Shown in pieces: positions 14,832 through 23,851 of a DNA stretch of 33,553 nucleotides. Numbering within the stretch: the first letter of the stretch is position 1; each line of letters opens with the position of its first letter. Source of the DNA: Petrotoga sp. 9PW.55.5.1 (GTDB lineage: Bacteria > Thermotogota > Thermotogae > Petrotogales > Petrotogaceae); assembly GCF_003265365.1 (NCBI RefSeq), contig NZ_AUPM01000037.1:1-33553 (forward strand), given 5' to 3'. The notes beneath the pieces are model-generated. The model was not told the DNA's origin and searched no databases. It worked only from the letters and a program-made list of their open reading frames with translations. Both the position numbers and the translations under genes were made by a program.

Positions 14832-15944
14832 ATGTCTTTTGAAATTGAAACACAAGTTCTAAGGCATGCTGTAGAACTAACAAATAATGCAGTTTCAAGG
14901 AAAACAACAAATCCAATATTAAGAGGTGTCAAATTATCAGTTGAAGAAGATTTTTTGCATATCTATGCAACAGATTTACAAACTGGATTTCATAAGTTTT
15001 TAAAAGTTAAAAATAATGATGGCCCTTTTTCTACAGTTGTTGAACAAAGAATATTTTTTGAAGTATTATCTAACTTAAACTCTGAAACAGTAAAACTGAC
15101 TTTGGATGGAGTATTAAAAATTTCTTCTGGGAATTCGACTTTTCGTTTACCTACCATGGACCCGGATGAATTTCCATCATTAACATTTGATGTTACTGGA
15201 AGTGATACTTCTATCGACAGAGTCACTCTCTCAGAAATGATGGAAAAGGTTATGTTCTGTGCATTGAAAGAAGCAAATAGCTTATCTAAAAATTTAAACG
15301 CTGTTTACTGGGACTTTCGTAAAGGTGGATTTTTGAATTTAGTAGCAACTGATAGTTTTAGATTAGGTCTTTCTGAAAAGAAGTTAGAGGACGATAACAG
15401 ACTATCTTCATTTCTTTTATCCCTTAAAAGTATGGAAGAGTTGAAAACTATTATTTCAACTGCAAAAACAGAAAAGATTAAAATAATTCAAGCCGACTCT
15501 CAAATACTTTTTAACTTTGAAGATGACAATAATGAATTGATTTTCAACATTATAGACTCGGAATTTCCAGACTACTTACAAATAATGCCAAAAAGTTTTT
15601 TAACAAAAATTAAAGCTAAAACCTCTGATTTTTTATTTATCATGAAAAGGATGTCAATAACTGCAGGACGTGATGAATATACTCTGCTAAACATACAAGA
15701 CGGAGTTATCAGATTTTATGCGAGTTCACCGGAAGTTGGAGAGGCAAGAGAAGAAATTGAAATAGATCAAGAAGGCGGAAATATTGAAATTGCCTACTCT
15801 CCAAGATTTTTCAGAGAGGCTTTGGAAAAAATAGAAACTGTTGAGTTTGAATTTAATATATCTGGTGAAGAAACTCCAACGATTTTAAAACCTCTTGAAG
15901 ATAACAGTTATATGTACATAGTGATGCCTAAAAGGAAAGCTTGA
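14832..15944 (+). CDS. dnaN: DNA polymerase III beta subunit (sliding clamp)
   Basis: The 370-residue protein has the usual length and three-domain layout of the beta clamp. The N-terminus (FEIETQVLRHAVELTNNAV, then NPILRGV) and the LNLVATDSFRL and SPRFFREAL motifs are typical, and it ends YMYIVMPKRK like the canonical (M)PMR-type C-terminus. It rings DNA and tethers the replicative polymerase and other client proteins. AAAGGAGG precedes the ATG. dnaA and gyrB are not adjacent, so this is not a classical origin arrangement. The next gene, ispF, begins four bases after the stop. Confidence 0.96.
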   Translation: MSFEIETQVLRHAVELTNNAVSRKTTNPILRGVKLSVEEDFLHIYATDLQTGFHKFLKVKNNDGPFSTVVEQRIFFEVLSNLNSETVKLTLDGVLKISSGNSTFRLPTMDPDEFPSLTFDVTGSDTSIDRVTLSEMMEKVMFCALKEANSLSKNLNAVYWDFRKGGFLNLVATDSFRLGLSEKKLEDDNRLSSFLLSLKSMEELKTIISTAKTEKIKIIQADSQILFNFEDDNNELIFNIIDSEFPDYLQIMPKSFLTKIKAKTSDFLFIMKRMSITAGRDEYTLLNIQDGVIRFYASSPEVGEAREEIEIDQEGGNIEIAYSPRFFREALEKIETVEFEFNISGEETPTILKPLEDNSYMYIVMPKRKA

Positions 15945-15947
15945 ATT

Positions 15948-16448
15948 ATGTTGCGAATAGGTTTGGGATATGATGTTCACCCCTTCGTTGAAAATAGAAA
16001 ATTAATTCTTGGCGGAGTCGAGATATATCACACAGATGGTTGGGGTTTAGCAGGCCATTCAGATGGTGATGTTTTTTTTCATTGTATAATAGATGCTTTG
16101 TTAGGAATGTGTTCTATGGGATCTATTGGTGAATACTTCCCAGAAACCTATGAATTTAAAAATATAAACAGTGGAGTTCTTCTAAAAAGAACATGGGATA
16201 TGATAAATAAAAAGTACAAAATTAATTTAAATAACATCGATTCAGTTGTTATATCTAAAAGTGTAAAGATCATACCAATTGCTGAAAATATAAAAAACAA
16301 TTTATCTAAGATATTAAATTTAAATCCCCAAAAAATAAATTTAAAAGGAAAAAGTGGAAACGGCTTAGGAGTAGGTGGGGAGGATAAAGGTATTGAAGTC
16401 TACTGTACTATTTTAGGTGATGTAGTTGAATTACAAAATGATTCATGA
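15948..16448 (+). CDS. ispF: 2-C-methyl-D-erythritol 2,4-cyclodiphosphate synthase, divergent
   Basis: The overall fold signature and length (166 residues) fit IspF of the non-mevalonate isoprenoid pathway. The metal ligands are in place: Asp9 and His11 in GLGYDVHPF, and the His of GHSDGDV. Several otherwise conserved active-site stretches differ. GDIG reads GSIG, FPDTD reads FPETY with a shortened loop, the PKI block reads VKI, and KATTTEKLGFTGRGEG reads KGKSGNGLGVGGEDKG, which loses the Thr-Thr-Glu group. It is still most likely IspF, but activity may be altered. It overlaps the TTG start of endonuclease V by 23 bases. Confidence 0.85.
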   Translation: MLRIGLGYDVHPFVENRKLILGGVEIYHTDGWGLAGHSDGDVFFHCIIDALLGMCSMGSIGEYFPETYEFKNINSGVLLKRTWDMINKKYKINLNNIDSVVISKSVKIIPIAENIKNNLSKILNLNPQKINLKGKSGNGLGVGGEDKGIEVYCTILGDVVELQNDS

Positions 16449-17091
16449 TTTTGATCTATCCCCAAAAGAGATGGTTAAGTTACAGAATCAATTAGCTCAA
16501 TACATTGAAATAACTCCCTTTAAGGGCAACCCTAAGATAGTAAGTGGTGTGGATTTATCTTTTAAAAAAGATGAAGCCATAGCTGTAATAGTTACGATGG
16601 ATTATGATAAATTATCTTTAATTGATGTTACTTATACTATTGATAAAATAACTTTCCGCTACATTCCAGGTTTACTTGCTTTTCGTGAATTGCCAATATT
16701 TCTAAAAGCGTGGAAAAAACTGCAGATAGATCCAGATATTGTTTTCTTTGATGGCCAAGGATTAGCACATCCAAGAAGAATGGGAATAGCTACCCACGCC
16801 TCATTTTTCATCGAAAAACCTACAATAGGAATAGCAAAATCTAAATTAGTTGGAAATTACACTGAACCCAGTAAAGAAAAAGGAAATTACTCTTACTTAT
16901 ATCATAACAAGGAAAAAATAGGCATAGTCTTAAGAACAAAAGACAATGTAAAACCTGTTTTTGTATCTCCTGGAAATAGAGTTGATTTTAATAATACCCT
17001 AGAATTTAGCCTACACTTCACACTAAAATATAAGGTACCTGAAATAACAAGACAGGCTCACTTATACAGCCAGTACTTAAAACAGAGGTGA
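16426..17091 (+). CDS. nfi: Endonuclease V (deoxyinosine 3' endonuclease)
   Basis: This enzyme nicks DNA one base 3' of deoxyinosine and starts repair of deaminated adenine. The acidic active site is complete: Asp43 in SGVDLSF, Glu88 in IPGLLAFREL, and Asp109 in FFDGQGLAHPRRMG; GIAKSKL is also present. From memory, T. maritima endonuclease V starts MDYRQLHRWDL, and with the TTG at 16426 this protein starts MNYKMIHDFDL, placing the first catalytic Asp at residue 43 in both. AGGTGA lies five bases before that TTG, so I prefer it to the ATG at 16438. One oddity is FRYIPG where the T. maritima enzyme has FPYIPG. Confidence 0.95.
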   Translation: MNYKMIHDFDLSPKEMVKLQNQLAQYIEITPFKGNPKIVSGVDLSFKKDEAIAVIVTMDYDKLSLIDVTYTIDKITFRYIPGLLAFRELPIFLKAWKKLQIDPDIVFFDGQGLAHPRRMGIATHASFFIEKPTIGIAKSKLVGNYTEPSKEKGNYSYLYHNKEKIGIVLRTKDNVKPVFVSPGNRVDFNNTLEFSLHFTLKYKVPEITRQAHLYSQYLKQR

Positions 17092-17096
17092 CACTG

Positions 17097-18233
17097 TTGA
17101 AACAAAAAAATGTTAGAACTTTTATTTACTTAACAATGATCATTTATTCTATGGTTATGAATTCTCTTGCTCCTCTTATGACTTCTATTCAAGAAAGGTT
17201 CTCTGTATCGGTTGCTATCTCTTCAGCTTTGCCGTTTATAAGCACTTTAGGAACTATGATTTCAAATTTTATTGGAAGTTTTTTTATTTCTCAAATTGGT
17301 TATAAGACTTTCTTAATAGGGGCTATGACTCTTCAAATCGTTGGTTTAATTACTTTTGCAACGGCAGCTAATTTTATATTGATAATAACCGCAGTATTTC
17401 TACTTGGGTTAGCAACAGGAGCTACTTTTATGACTTTAACCTCTGCATACTCTCACCTTGATAGAAATTACCAAAACTTCGGTTTTTTAAACGCTAGTTT
17501 TGGTATAGGGGGTATTATTGGTCCTTTGATTGTAAGCTTATTTCTAACGTTTAATTTTGATTTTAGATTCGTATATTTTGTTCATCTTATTTTAGGTTTA
17601 GCACTTTACATCATTACAATAATATTTAAACCCATACAAAATATTAAATATGAAAGTATTAAATTAAAAGAAGCAGTAGGCATAATAAGAAGAAAATTTG
17701 TCTATCTATCCCTGCTTATATTCTTATTATATTCAGGAACAGAGATTGGAATAATAACATGGAGTGCAAACTTATTTCATGATGTATTTAATTACTCTAA
17801 AGAGGTCTCTTCAATTATTATTAGTTTATTTTGGATAGTTTTTACTTTTGGACGAGCTATTACGGAATTTTTAAATCAAAAATTAACAGAGTTAGGAACT
17901 ATACTATATTTTTCAATCTCTTTGATTGTAAGTGTGGCGCTTCTCTTAATTTTCCAAAATTATATCTTTTTTCTATTCATAGGATTCAGTTTATCTCCAA
18001 TCTTTCCAAGCATTCAAAAATATACTAATCAACATTTGCCAAAAAGAATCTTAGGAATGTATAATGGACTTGCCTTTGGTTCTACAGGTATTGGTGCGAT
18101 GATAATTGCAACCTCTATGGGTATAATTGGCGATATAAATTTCAACATAGCCTATGCAATCCCTTTTTTAACTTTTAGTATGATGATTATTATTAACCAT
18201 CGATTGGCACTTGAGCAGGTTCCCGAATCCTAA
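17097..18233 (+). CDS. MFS-family transporter
   Basis: About 378 residues with 11-12 hydrophobic segments in two halves. LLGLATGATFMTL and NASFGIGGIIGPL are typical of the major facilitator superfamily, resembling the FucP/YfmO-like group; the substrate is unknown. The upstream stop of nfi, TGA at 17089-17091, overlaps a GTG (17088) that could start translation, but AGGTGA then forms the ribosome binding site of the TTG at 17097 with a five-base spacer, so I use that. Position between nfi and comM suggests simple cotranscription. Confidence 0.8.
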   Translation: MKQKNVRTFIYLTMIIYSMVMNSLAPLMTSIQERFSVSVAISSALPFISTLGTMISNFIGSFFISQIGYKTFLIGAMTLQIVGLITFATAANFILIITAVFLLGLATGATFMTLTSAYSHLDRNYQNFGFLNASFGIGGIIGPLIVSLFLTFNFDFRFVYFVHLILGLALYIITIIFKPIQNIKYESIKLKEAVGIIRRKFVYLSLLIFLLYSGTEIGIITWSANLFHDVFNYSKEVSSIIISLFWIVFTFGRAITEFLNQKLTELGTILYFSISLIVSVALLLIFQNYIFFLFIGFSLSPIFPSIQKYTNQHLPKRILGMYNGLAFGSTGIGAMIIATSMGIIGDINFNIAYAIPFLTFSMMIIINHRLALEQVPES

Positions 18234-18261
18234 CCACATATTATTTTAAAAGGGGAAAAAT

Positions 18262-19761
18262 ATGAAATATTCCAAGATTAAAACAGGATGTATAAATGGT
18301 TTCAAAGTTGAAGATATTTTGGTAGAAATAGACATAAACTCTCGTTCCACTCAACAAACATTCAAAATAGTCGGAATGCCTTCCACCGCCGTTTTGGAAA
18401 GTGAAAAAAGGGTTATGAGTGCCATAAGGAACGTGGGTTTTTCTCTGCCGAATGGTTCAATAGTTTCCAATCTTTCACCAACTTCTTTAAGAAAAGACGG
18501 ATCACATTTCGACCTTCCAATAGCAGTTTCACTTCTTGAAGCTTCACAACAAATAAAAGAATTAAACAGCAATTATTATATTTTCGGGGAGTTAGGATTA
18601 AACGGTGATGTGAGACCAGTTTCGGGTATAGCTCTTTTTTTGATGTATATAAAAGAAAGAGATAAAAACGCAAAGTTCATTATCCCCCGCGGAAACGAAG
18701 GGGAAAGCGCCTTTGTAAATAAAAAAGATGTCCTAGTTGTCGATAATTTAAAAGACATTGAAAACATATCAATCAATCTTTTTGATAGTTATTCTCCAAA
18801 TTATGAAAAACCTGCATATGATTCATATAATCTTGATTTTAAAGAAATAAGGGGTCAACTTTTTGCAAAAAGAGGAATTGAAATAGCGGCTAGCGGTTTT
18901 CACAATGTATTAATGAGGGGAACCCCGGGCTCTGGAAAAACTATGATAGCCAAAAGGTTACCTACTATATTACCCGATATGACAAAGCAAGAGATAATAG
19001 AGTCAACCATGATTTATTCTGTTGCTGGGTATATGAACATGATAATCGAAAAAAGACCCTTTAGATCTCCACATCACACAGCCTCTTCTGCTTCTATAAT
19101 AGGAGGAGGAGCCGTACCAAAACCCGGTGAGATAAGTCTGGCTCATAATGGTGTTTTATTCATGGATGAATTTCCAGAATACCGAACAGATGTAATAGAA
19201 TCCTTAAGACAACCTCTAGAAGACGGAGAAGTAACCGTAACTAGGGCAAAATCTGTTGCAAATTATCCAGCAAAATTCATGCTCATAGCCTCACAAAATC
19301 CATGTCCTTGTGGATATTATGGCGATAAAGAGATAGAATGTACTTGTAATATGAATCAGATTCTTAATTATAACCGAAAGATATCTGGACCTATCTTAGA
19401 CAGGATAGACCTTAGAATAGATATCCCAAGGGTGAAGATAGACGAACTCATGTCTAAAGAAGAAGGAGAAAGTTCAGAAGAAATAAAAGAAAGGGTTTCA
19501 AAAACTTTTCAAATACAGATAAAAAGGCAAAATAAATTGAATGGAAAACTCACAAATAAAGAGTTAAAAAAACATGCTAACCTTTCAGAAAAAGCGGAGA
19601 ATTTCCTAAGACAGGCTGCGAATAATTTAAAATTAACAGCAAGATCAGTAAATAGAATAATAAGAATCTCACGTACAATAGCAGATAGTTTTGAATCAAA
19701 TTATATCGAGTTATCTCACGTATCTGAAGCTTTAAACTATAGGGGCGGTAAAATAGTATGA
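18262..19761 (+). CDS. comM: ComM/YifB family AAA+ ATPase (Mg-chelatase-like)
   Basis: The 499-residue protein has the N-terminal LonC-like domain with NLSPTSLRKDGSHFDLP and LGLNGDVRPVSG. A Walker A GTPGSGKT follows (residues 220-227), then Walker B with VLFMDEFPEY, and the C-terminal cysteine-bearing NPCPCGYYGD segment typical of YifB. In other bacteria ComM is a hexameric helicase promoting branch migration during natural transformation. A ribosome binding site (AAAGGGG) precedes the ATG. The next gene starts within its stop codon overlap (ATGA), so it is coupled to a secreted nuclease gene. Confidence 0.93.
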   Translation: MKYSKIKTGCINGFKVEDILVEIDINSRSTQQTFKIVGMPSTAVLESEKRVMSAIRNVGFSLPNGSIVSNLSPTSLRKDGSHFDLPIAVSLLEASQQIKELNSNYYIFGELGLNGDVRPVSGIALFLMYIKERDKNAKFIIPRGNEGESAFVNKKDVLVVDNLKDIENISINLFDSYSPNYEKPAYDSYNLDFKEIRGQLFAKRGIEIAASGFHNVLMRGTPGSGKTMIAKRLPTILPDMTKQEIIESTMIYSVAGYMNMIIEKRPFRSPHHTASSASIIGGGAVPKPGEISLAHNGVLFMDEFPEYRTDVIESLRQPLEDGEVTVTRAKSVANYPAKFMLIASQNPCPCGYYGDKEIECTCNMNQILNYNRKISGPILDRIDLRIDIPRVKIDELMSKEEGESSEEIKERVSKTFQIQIKRQNKLNGKLTNKELKKHANLSEKAENFLRQAANNLKLTARSVNRIIRISRTIADSFESNYIELSHVSEALNYRGGKIV

Positions 19762-20567
19762 AAAAGATATTTTCGCTCCTATTAATATTGTTATTACTTA
19801 CCACTATACACTCTAATACAATTGAACCTATTTTATTTCCTGATGTTGAATCGTTAGAACAAGTAAAAATTAGGTCTGTAATTGATGGTGATACTATCTC
19901 TACTTTTAAATACGATAACAATATACGTTTAATAGGAATAGACGCCCCAGAAACAAAATCAGGAAGTAAACCTATGGGAGAATATAGTTATGAATCTTAT
20001 CAGTTTGTTAAAAACAAATTACTAAAAGAAGCAAATAGAAACGCATATCTGGAATTTGATGAAAATATGTACGACAATTATGGTAGGATCCTAGCATATG
20101 TTTATTATGAAGATGAAGAAGGTTATCTACTTCTTTTAAACGAAGAAATATTGAAAGAAGGCCTTGCAAGACCCCTATTTTATGAAGATACTTCAAAATG
20201 GCAGGATGTCTTTGTTGAAGCTTATACCTATGCATATGAAAACAGAAGAGGTATCTTTGAAAAATACGATGATGATAATATTTTAATTGACGAAACTGAA
20301 CTATCAAAAAAAGACGTGGGAAAGATAAGATGGGTAAAAACCAAGGTAAAAGATGTGAAGCTTGAAAAATCGGGTTTTTACAAAATAATTTCAGAGAACG
20401 AAATATTTTACTATGGGGTTAGAAGGCAAGAGTTTGAAGCTTTCTTTGACGAATATAATTTATACGATCTAAAAGGAAAAGAAGCAATGTTTTATGGGGA
20501 AATATGGATAGATCATCAAACAAATCAATATGAAATATTAGGAAGAGCGCCTTTTGAAATAAAATAA
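19758..20567 (+). CDS. Secreted SNase-like (thermonuclease family) nuclease with C-terminal extension
   Basis: A signal peptide (residues about 1-19, KK then a leucine-rich core) points to export. The SNase fold follows: VIDGDT with metal ligands, Arg57 in IRLIGIDAPE, Glu65 in APETK, and Arg110 in YGRILAYV are the staphylococcal nuclease catalytic residues. It should cut DNA or RNA with Ca2+. Residues about 180-269 form a further domain (KIRWVKTKV, then EIWIDHQTN and EILGRAPFEI) that may resemble an OB-like fold; I do not recognise it. Its ATG overlaps the comM stop by four bases, so a role in DNA processing at uptake is possible. Confidence 0.88.
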   Translation: MKKIFSLLLILLLLTTIHSNTIEPILFPDVESLEQVKIRSVIDGDTISTFKYDNNIRLIGIDAPETKSGSKPMGEYSYESYQFVKNKLLKEANRNAYLEFDENMYDNYGRILAYVYYEDEEGYLLLLNEEILKEGLARPLFYEDTSKWQDVFVEAYTYAYENRRGIFEKYDDDNILIDETELSKKDVGKIRWVKTKVKDVKLEKSGFYKIISENEIFYYGVRRQEFEAFFDEYNLYDLKGKEAMFYGEIWIDHQTNQYEILGRAPFEIK

Positions 20568-20587
20568 AAAATCAACTTTCCCGATTA

Positions 20588-20596
20588 TGATATAAT
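20588..20596 (+). promoter_or_regulatory. Extended -10 promoter of the addA-like gene
   Basis: TGATATAAT fits TGnTATAAT and lies about 45 bases before the helicase-nuclease start codon, in the 70-base gap after the SNase gene. The same extended -10 occurs before the small transcript at 9.6 kb. Confidence 0.55.
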
Positions 20597-20640
20597 ATTT
20601 GTAATAATTATTCAAATTTTCGTTTATTTGAAAGGACATG

Positions 20641-23600
20641 ATGAAATTGACCTTAAAAAAAGTTGACGTATATAAAGAAATAGAAAATCCTAACAGGAAT
20701 TTTTTTATTTCTGCATCTGCAGGTACAGGAAAAACTTATATACTAACTCAATATTATATAAAAATCTTAGAAAAAAATTTTCCTAACTCAGATATTATAG
20801 ACAATATATTAACTGTTACCTTCACAAATAAAGCTGCTTCAGAAATGAAAGATAGAATACTTGAAAATATTTCTAAAAAGTTAGATGAAAAACCGCCATA
20901 CGGTATCAATGAATTAGACTGGCATAGATACTGGAATGAGATAAAAATAAACTTCCCTAGATCGTGGATAAGAACAATCGATAGTTTTTGTTCAAGAATT
21001 ATCAGAGAAAATAATATCTCTATTGGAGTTGATCCAAATTTTACTATTATAAACACTTTTCAAAACGATAGAGAAATCGAGAGATCTGTTTATTCTGCAC
21101 TGAGATTAGTATTGGAAATATACGAGAACAAAAAAATAGATTGGTTAAATTTCCTATCCCCAAAAAGAAGAGAAAGTATTGAAAATTATATAAAGGAAAT
21201 AAATAGTGAAAAAATAAGATTTAAAAATGCTTTTAAAGAGTTGCTAAAGAATTTTGGATTGGAGTCTTTAGAAAATGCTTTAAAGGAAATAATGCAAAAA
21301 TGGCGACTTGAAATGACAAAATCCTTAATTATCGATGATTTAGAACTAGATGATAAAAGTCTTTCAAAAATTTATACAGATTTCTTATGGCTTTTTAAGT
21401 ATATATCCCTTATAGCAACCGAATTTTACTTAGGTTTAACCGTAGATTCTTTCTTGTTTGACTTCAAGGCGGTTTTAGAAAAAGTATTATCAGAATTTGA
21501 AAACAAAGATTGGTTACTTAAAAAATATCAAAATAAGTTTAAATATGTAATAGTAGACGAATATCAAGACACTAATTATCTTCAAAAAGAGATATTTGAC
21601 CAAATCCACACAAAAGATAATTTCTTTTTCTACGTCGGTGATAGAAAGCAGTCTATATATCGTTTTAGAGGCGCTGATGTTTCGGTTTTTTCCCGTACTT
21701 TAACAGATGCAGAAAATTCTAAAGAAGAGGTCCTTCTAGGTGAACTTACTATCAACAGGCGCTCTCATAAAGAAATAGTAGATTTTGCAAATTATATAGC
21801 TAAAAAATCTCTTTTCAAAAAAGAAATACTTAATTCTAATGGAATAGATCATGTTCTTTTAGAAAATCTTTCTTTTCATAATGGAGATATTTCATCGTAC
21901 GATCTTGATCCCTTATCCTCAGAAAAGATCCCAATTTTGTCAAATAAAGATAATAAAAGAGTAAAATATCTATTGATAGAACCAACCGAGGAAGAGTCAC
22001 TAACTAACAAGGATCATCGTATAACATATGAAGTTGAAGCAACTGCCAGGGCTATCAAAAAGCTAATCGGCAAAGAGATGGATTTTAAAGAAAGGAAAGA
22101 AAACGAGGTTAATTATGAACGAAGAAAAATAGAACCTAAAGATATAGCCGTATTATTAAGAGAAATGAGCTCAACAGAAAAAGTTATAAGAGAAATTTTC
22201 TCTAAATATAATATCCCCTTTTATATTTTTGGAAGTAAATCTTTTTATACAAGGGCTGAAATACAGGCTATTTTTGCTGCTATAAACACTATTCAAAACC
22301 CTTACAACGATTACCAATTTGTTCGGTACATGATGTCCCTTTTGGTTGGAATGAGTTTCCAAGAACTTGACAAATTAGTAGAAAATAGAGAAGGAAGTTT
22401 GTATGAAACCTTTGAAAAAATAGAAGACCAATTTCCAGAAGATATAAAAAATAGTTACGAGACCTTGAAAAAGTACAAAGATATAAAATATTATTTATCT
22501 CCTTCTTCTATATTAAAGGGTATAATCTACGAAAATGATTATTTCTCTAAACTAGCTTTAACAAACGAACCTGAAGTTTGTATTTCAAACGTAAAAAAAC
22601 TAATAAGTCAATCAGAAGAATACAACTCCATTGCAAATTCTTTTTCTGAATTGATAAGATTTTTGAAAAAAGCTTCTACTATTTCAGAAGAGGAAGCTTC
22701 CTTGGAAGATGAACAATCAAACAGCGTAAAAGTAATGACAATCCATAAAGCTAAAGGTTTAGAATTTCCAATAGTTTTTCTGTTGGGGTTACATAATTCT
22801 ATAAGCCAAAAGAAAAACAGTAATAACAACAAAGATTATATTGAATTTTCAATACCTGATTCTGATGGCAACAGATATTACCTATTAAAAAAAGTATTCG
22901 ATGAAAATTTAGAAAACACAGATCACTGGCTATTAAAATGGTTTAAAAACAACGAATTTTTGAACAATACTGAAGCCAATAGATTAGCATATGTTGGTAT
23001 AACAAGAGCAAAAGATGTGTTAATACCTGTAATAGTAGACAACCAAAAAAACGAATCTCTAAATAACTTTTTTTCAATGGCCAAAAATTCAAATATAAAT
23101 ATTATTAATCACTATGACATTGAAGAAATTGATATTGAAGTTATTGACTCTAAAACTAAAACAAGTGATGATACATTTCAAGATATCCCGCCTGAAAATT
23201 TAAAAGATTTAACAAATCTTTCATACAAAAAATATATTGCTCCAACTTATCTTATTAGAGAAGTAAAACCATCAGAATTAGAATTGATAGAAGATTTAAA
23301 CTACTCACCAAATTATACACAAGCTGATTTTGATCCAAGTAATATTTTTTCTGATGAAGAGTTAATTTTTAGGGGTTCCGACCTTCATGCAAAACTTAAC
23401 AGTGCTCAAAATATAAGTCATATTAAAAATATGATAGAAAATGGAGAACTCCCTCAAGGTTTTGACGAAATTGAAATCATAAAAAAAGCCTTCACTCCTA
23501 ATCAAAAAAAGATAATAAAAAACGAATGGAGATTGATGAAACAGATTAAAGTTAAAAATAGAGAATACATGCTTTTTGGTATACCTGACAAAGTAATTAT

Positions 23601-23847
23601 TGAAAATGGTGAGATAGAAATTCTTGATTATAAATATTCAGAACTAGACAATCCTAATAAAATAAAAGACTATAACTTCCAAATACAATTCTACCTATAC
23701 CTGTTATCTGATTTTGGGACTCCGAAAAAAGGTTACATTGTAAGCATTAAAAGGTTGAAAAAACCTATAATTTTTGATTATGACCCGAATTTTGAAGAAA
23801 CATTATTTGATATGATTTCTAAAATATATAATAGTGGGGATGATTGA
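20641..23847 (+). CDS. AddA-like UvrD-family helicase-nuclease
   Basis: This is a 1068-residue superfamily 1 helicase with a C-terminal RecB-like nuclease. Helicase motifs in order are the Walker A SASAGTGKT (about 25-32), FTNKAASEM (Ia), VDEYQDTNYLQ (II), VGDRKQSIYRFRGAD (III), NRRSHKEI (IV), IHKAKGLEFPIVFL (V) and RLAYVGITRAKD (VI). At the end, LFGIPDKV, ILDYKYSE and FQIQFYLYL match the PD-(D/E)XK nuclease with its QxxxY motif. It probably processes double-strand breaks, as AddA of AddAB. The reading frame allows ATG 20638, but AAAGGA (20631-20636) is too close, so the next ATG (20641) is more likely. Length is shorter than B. subtilis AddA (about 1230). No addB is present in this window. 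It overlaps the corA region. Confidence 0.85.
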   Translation: MKLTLKKVDVYKEIENPNRNFFISASAGTGKTYILTQYYIKILEKNFPNSDIIDNILTVTFTNKAASEMKDRILENISKKLDEKPPYGINELDWHRYWNEIKINFPRSWIRTIDSFCSRIIRENNISIGVDPNFTIINTFQNDREIERSVYSALRLVLEIYENKKIDWLNFLSPKRRESIENYIKEINSEKIRFKNAFKELLKNFGLESLENALKEIMQKWRLEMTKSLIIDDLELDDKSLSKIYTDFLWLFKYISLIATEFYLGLTVDSFLFDFKAVLEKVLSEFENKDWLLKKYQNKFKYVIVDEYQDTNYLQKEIFDQIHTKDNFFFYVGDRKQSIYRFRGADVSVFSRTLTDAENSKEEVLLGELTINRRSHKEIVDFANYIAKKSLFKKEILNSNGIDHVLLENLSFHNGDISSYDLDPLSSEKIPILSNKDNKRVKYLLIEPTEEESLTNKDHRITYEVEATARAIKKLIGKEMDFKERKENEVNYERRKIEPKDIAVLLREMSSTEKVIREIFSKYNIPFYIFGSKSFYTRAEIQAIFAAINTIQNPYNDYQFVRYMMSLLVGMSFQELDKLVENREGSLYETFEKIEDQFPEDIKNSYETLKKYKDIKYYLSPSSILKGIIYENDYFSKLALTNEPEVCISNVKKLISQSEEYNSIANSFSELIRFLKKASTISEEEASLEDEQSNSVKVMTIHKAKGLEFPIVFLLGLHNSISQKKNSNNNKDYIEFSIPDSDGNRYYLLKKVFDENLENTDHWLLKWFKNNEFLNNTEANRLAYVGITRAKDVLIPVIVDNQKNESLNNFFSMAKNSNINIINHYDIEEIDIEVIDSKTKTSDDTFQDIPPENLKDLTNLSYKKYIAPTYLIREVKPSELELIEDLNYSPNYTQADFDPSNIFSDEELIFRGSDLHAKLNSAQNISHIKNMIENGELPQGFDEIEIIKKAFTPNQKKIIKNEWRLMKQIKVKNREYMLFGIPDKVIIENGEIEILDYKYSELDNPNKIKDYNFQIQFYLYLLSDFGTPKKGYIVSIKRLKKPIIFDYDPNFEETLFDMISKIYNSGDD

Positions 23848-23851
23848 AAAA

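Noticed and set aside
14760-15944. Replication origin near dnaN
   Set aside because: There is no dnaA or gyrB beside dnaN, and I saw no cluster of TTATCCACA-type DnaA boxes in the gap before it.
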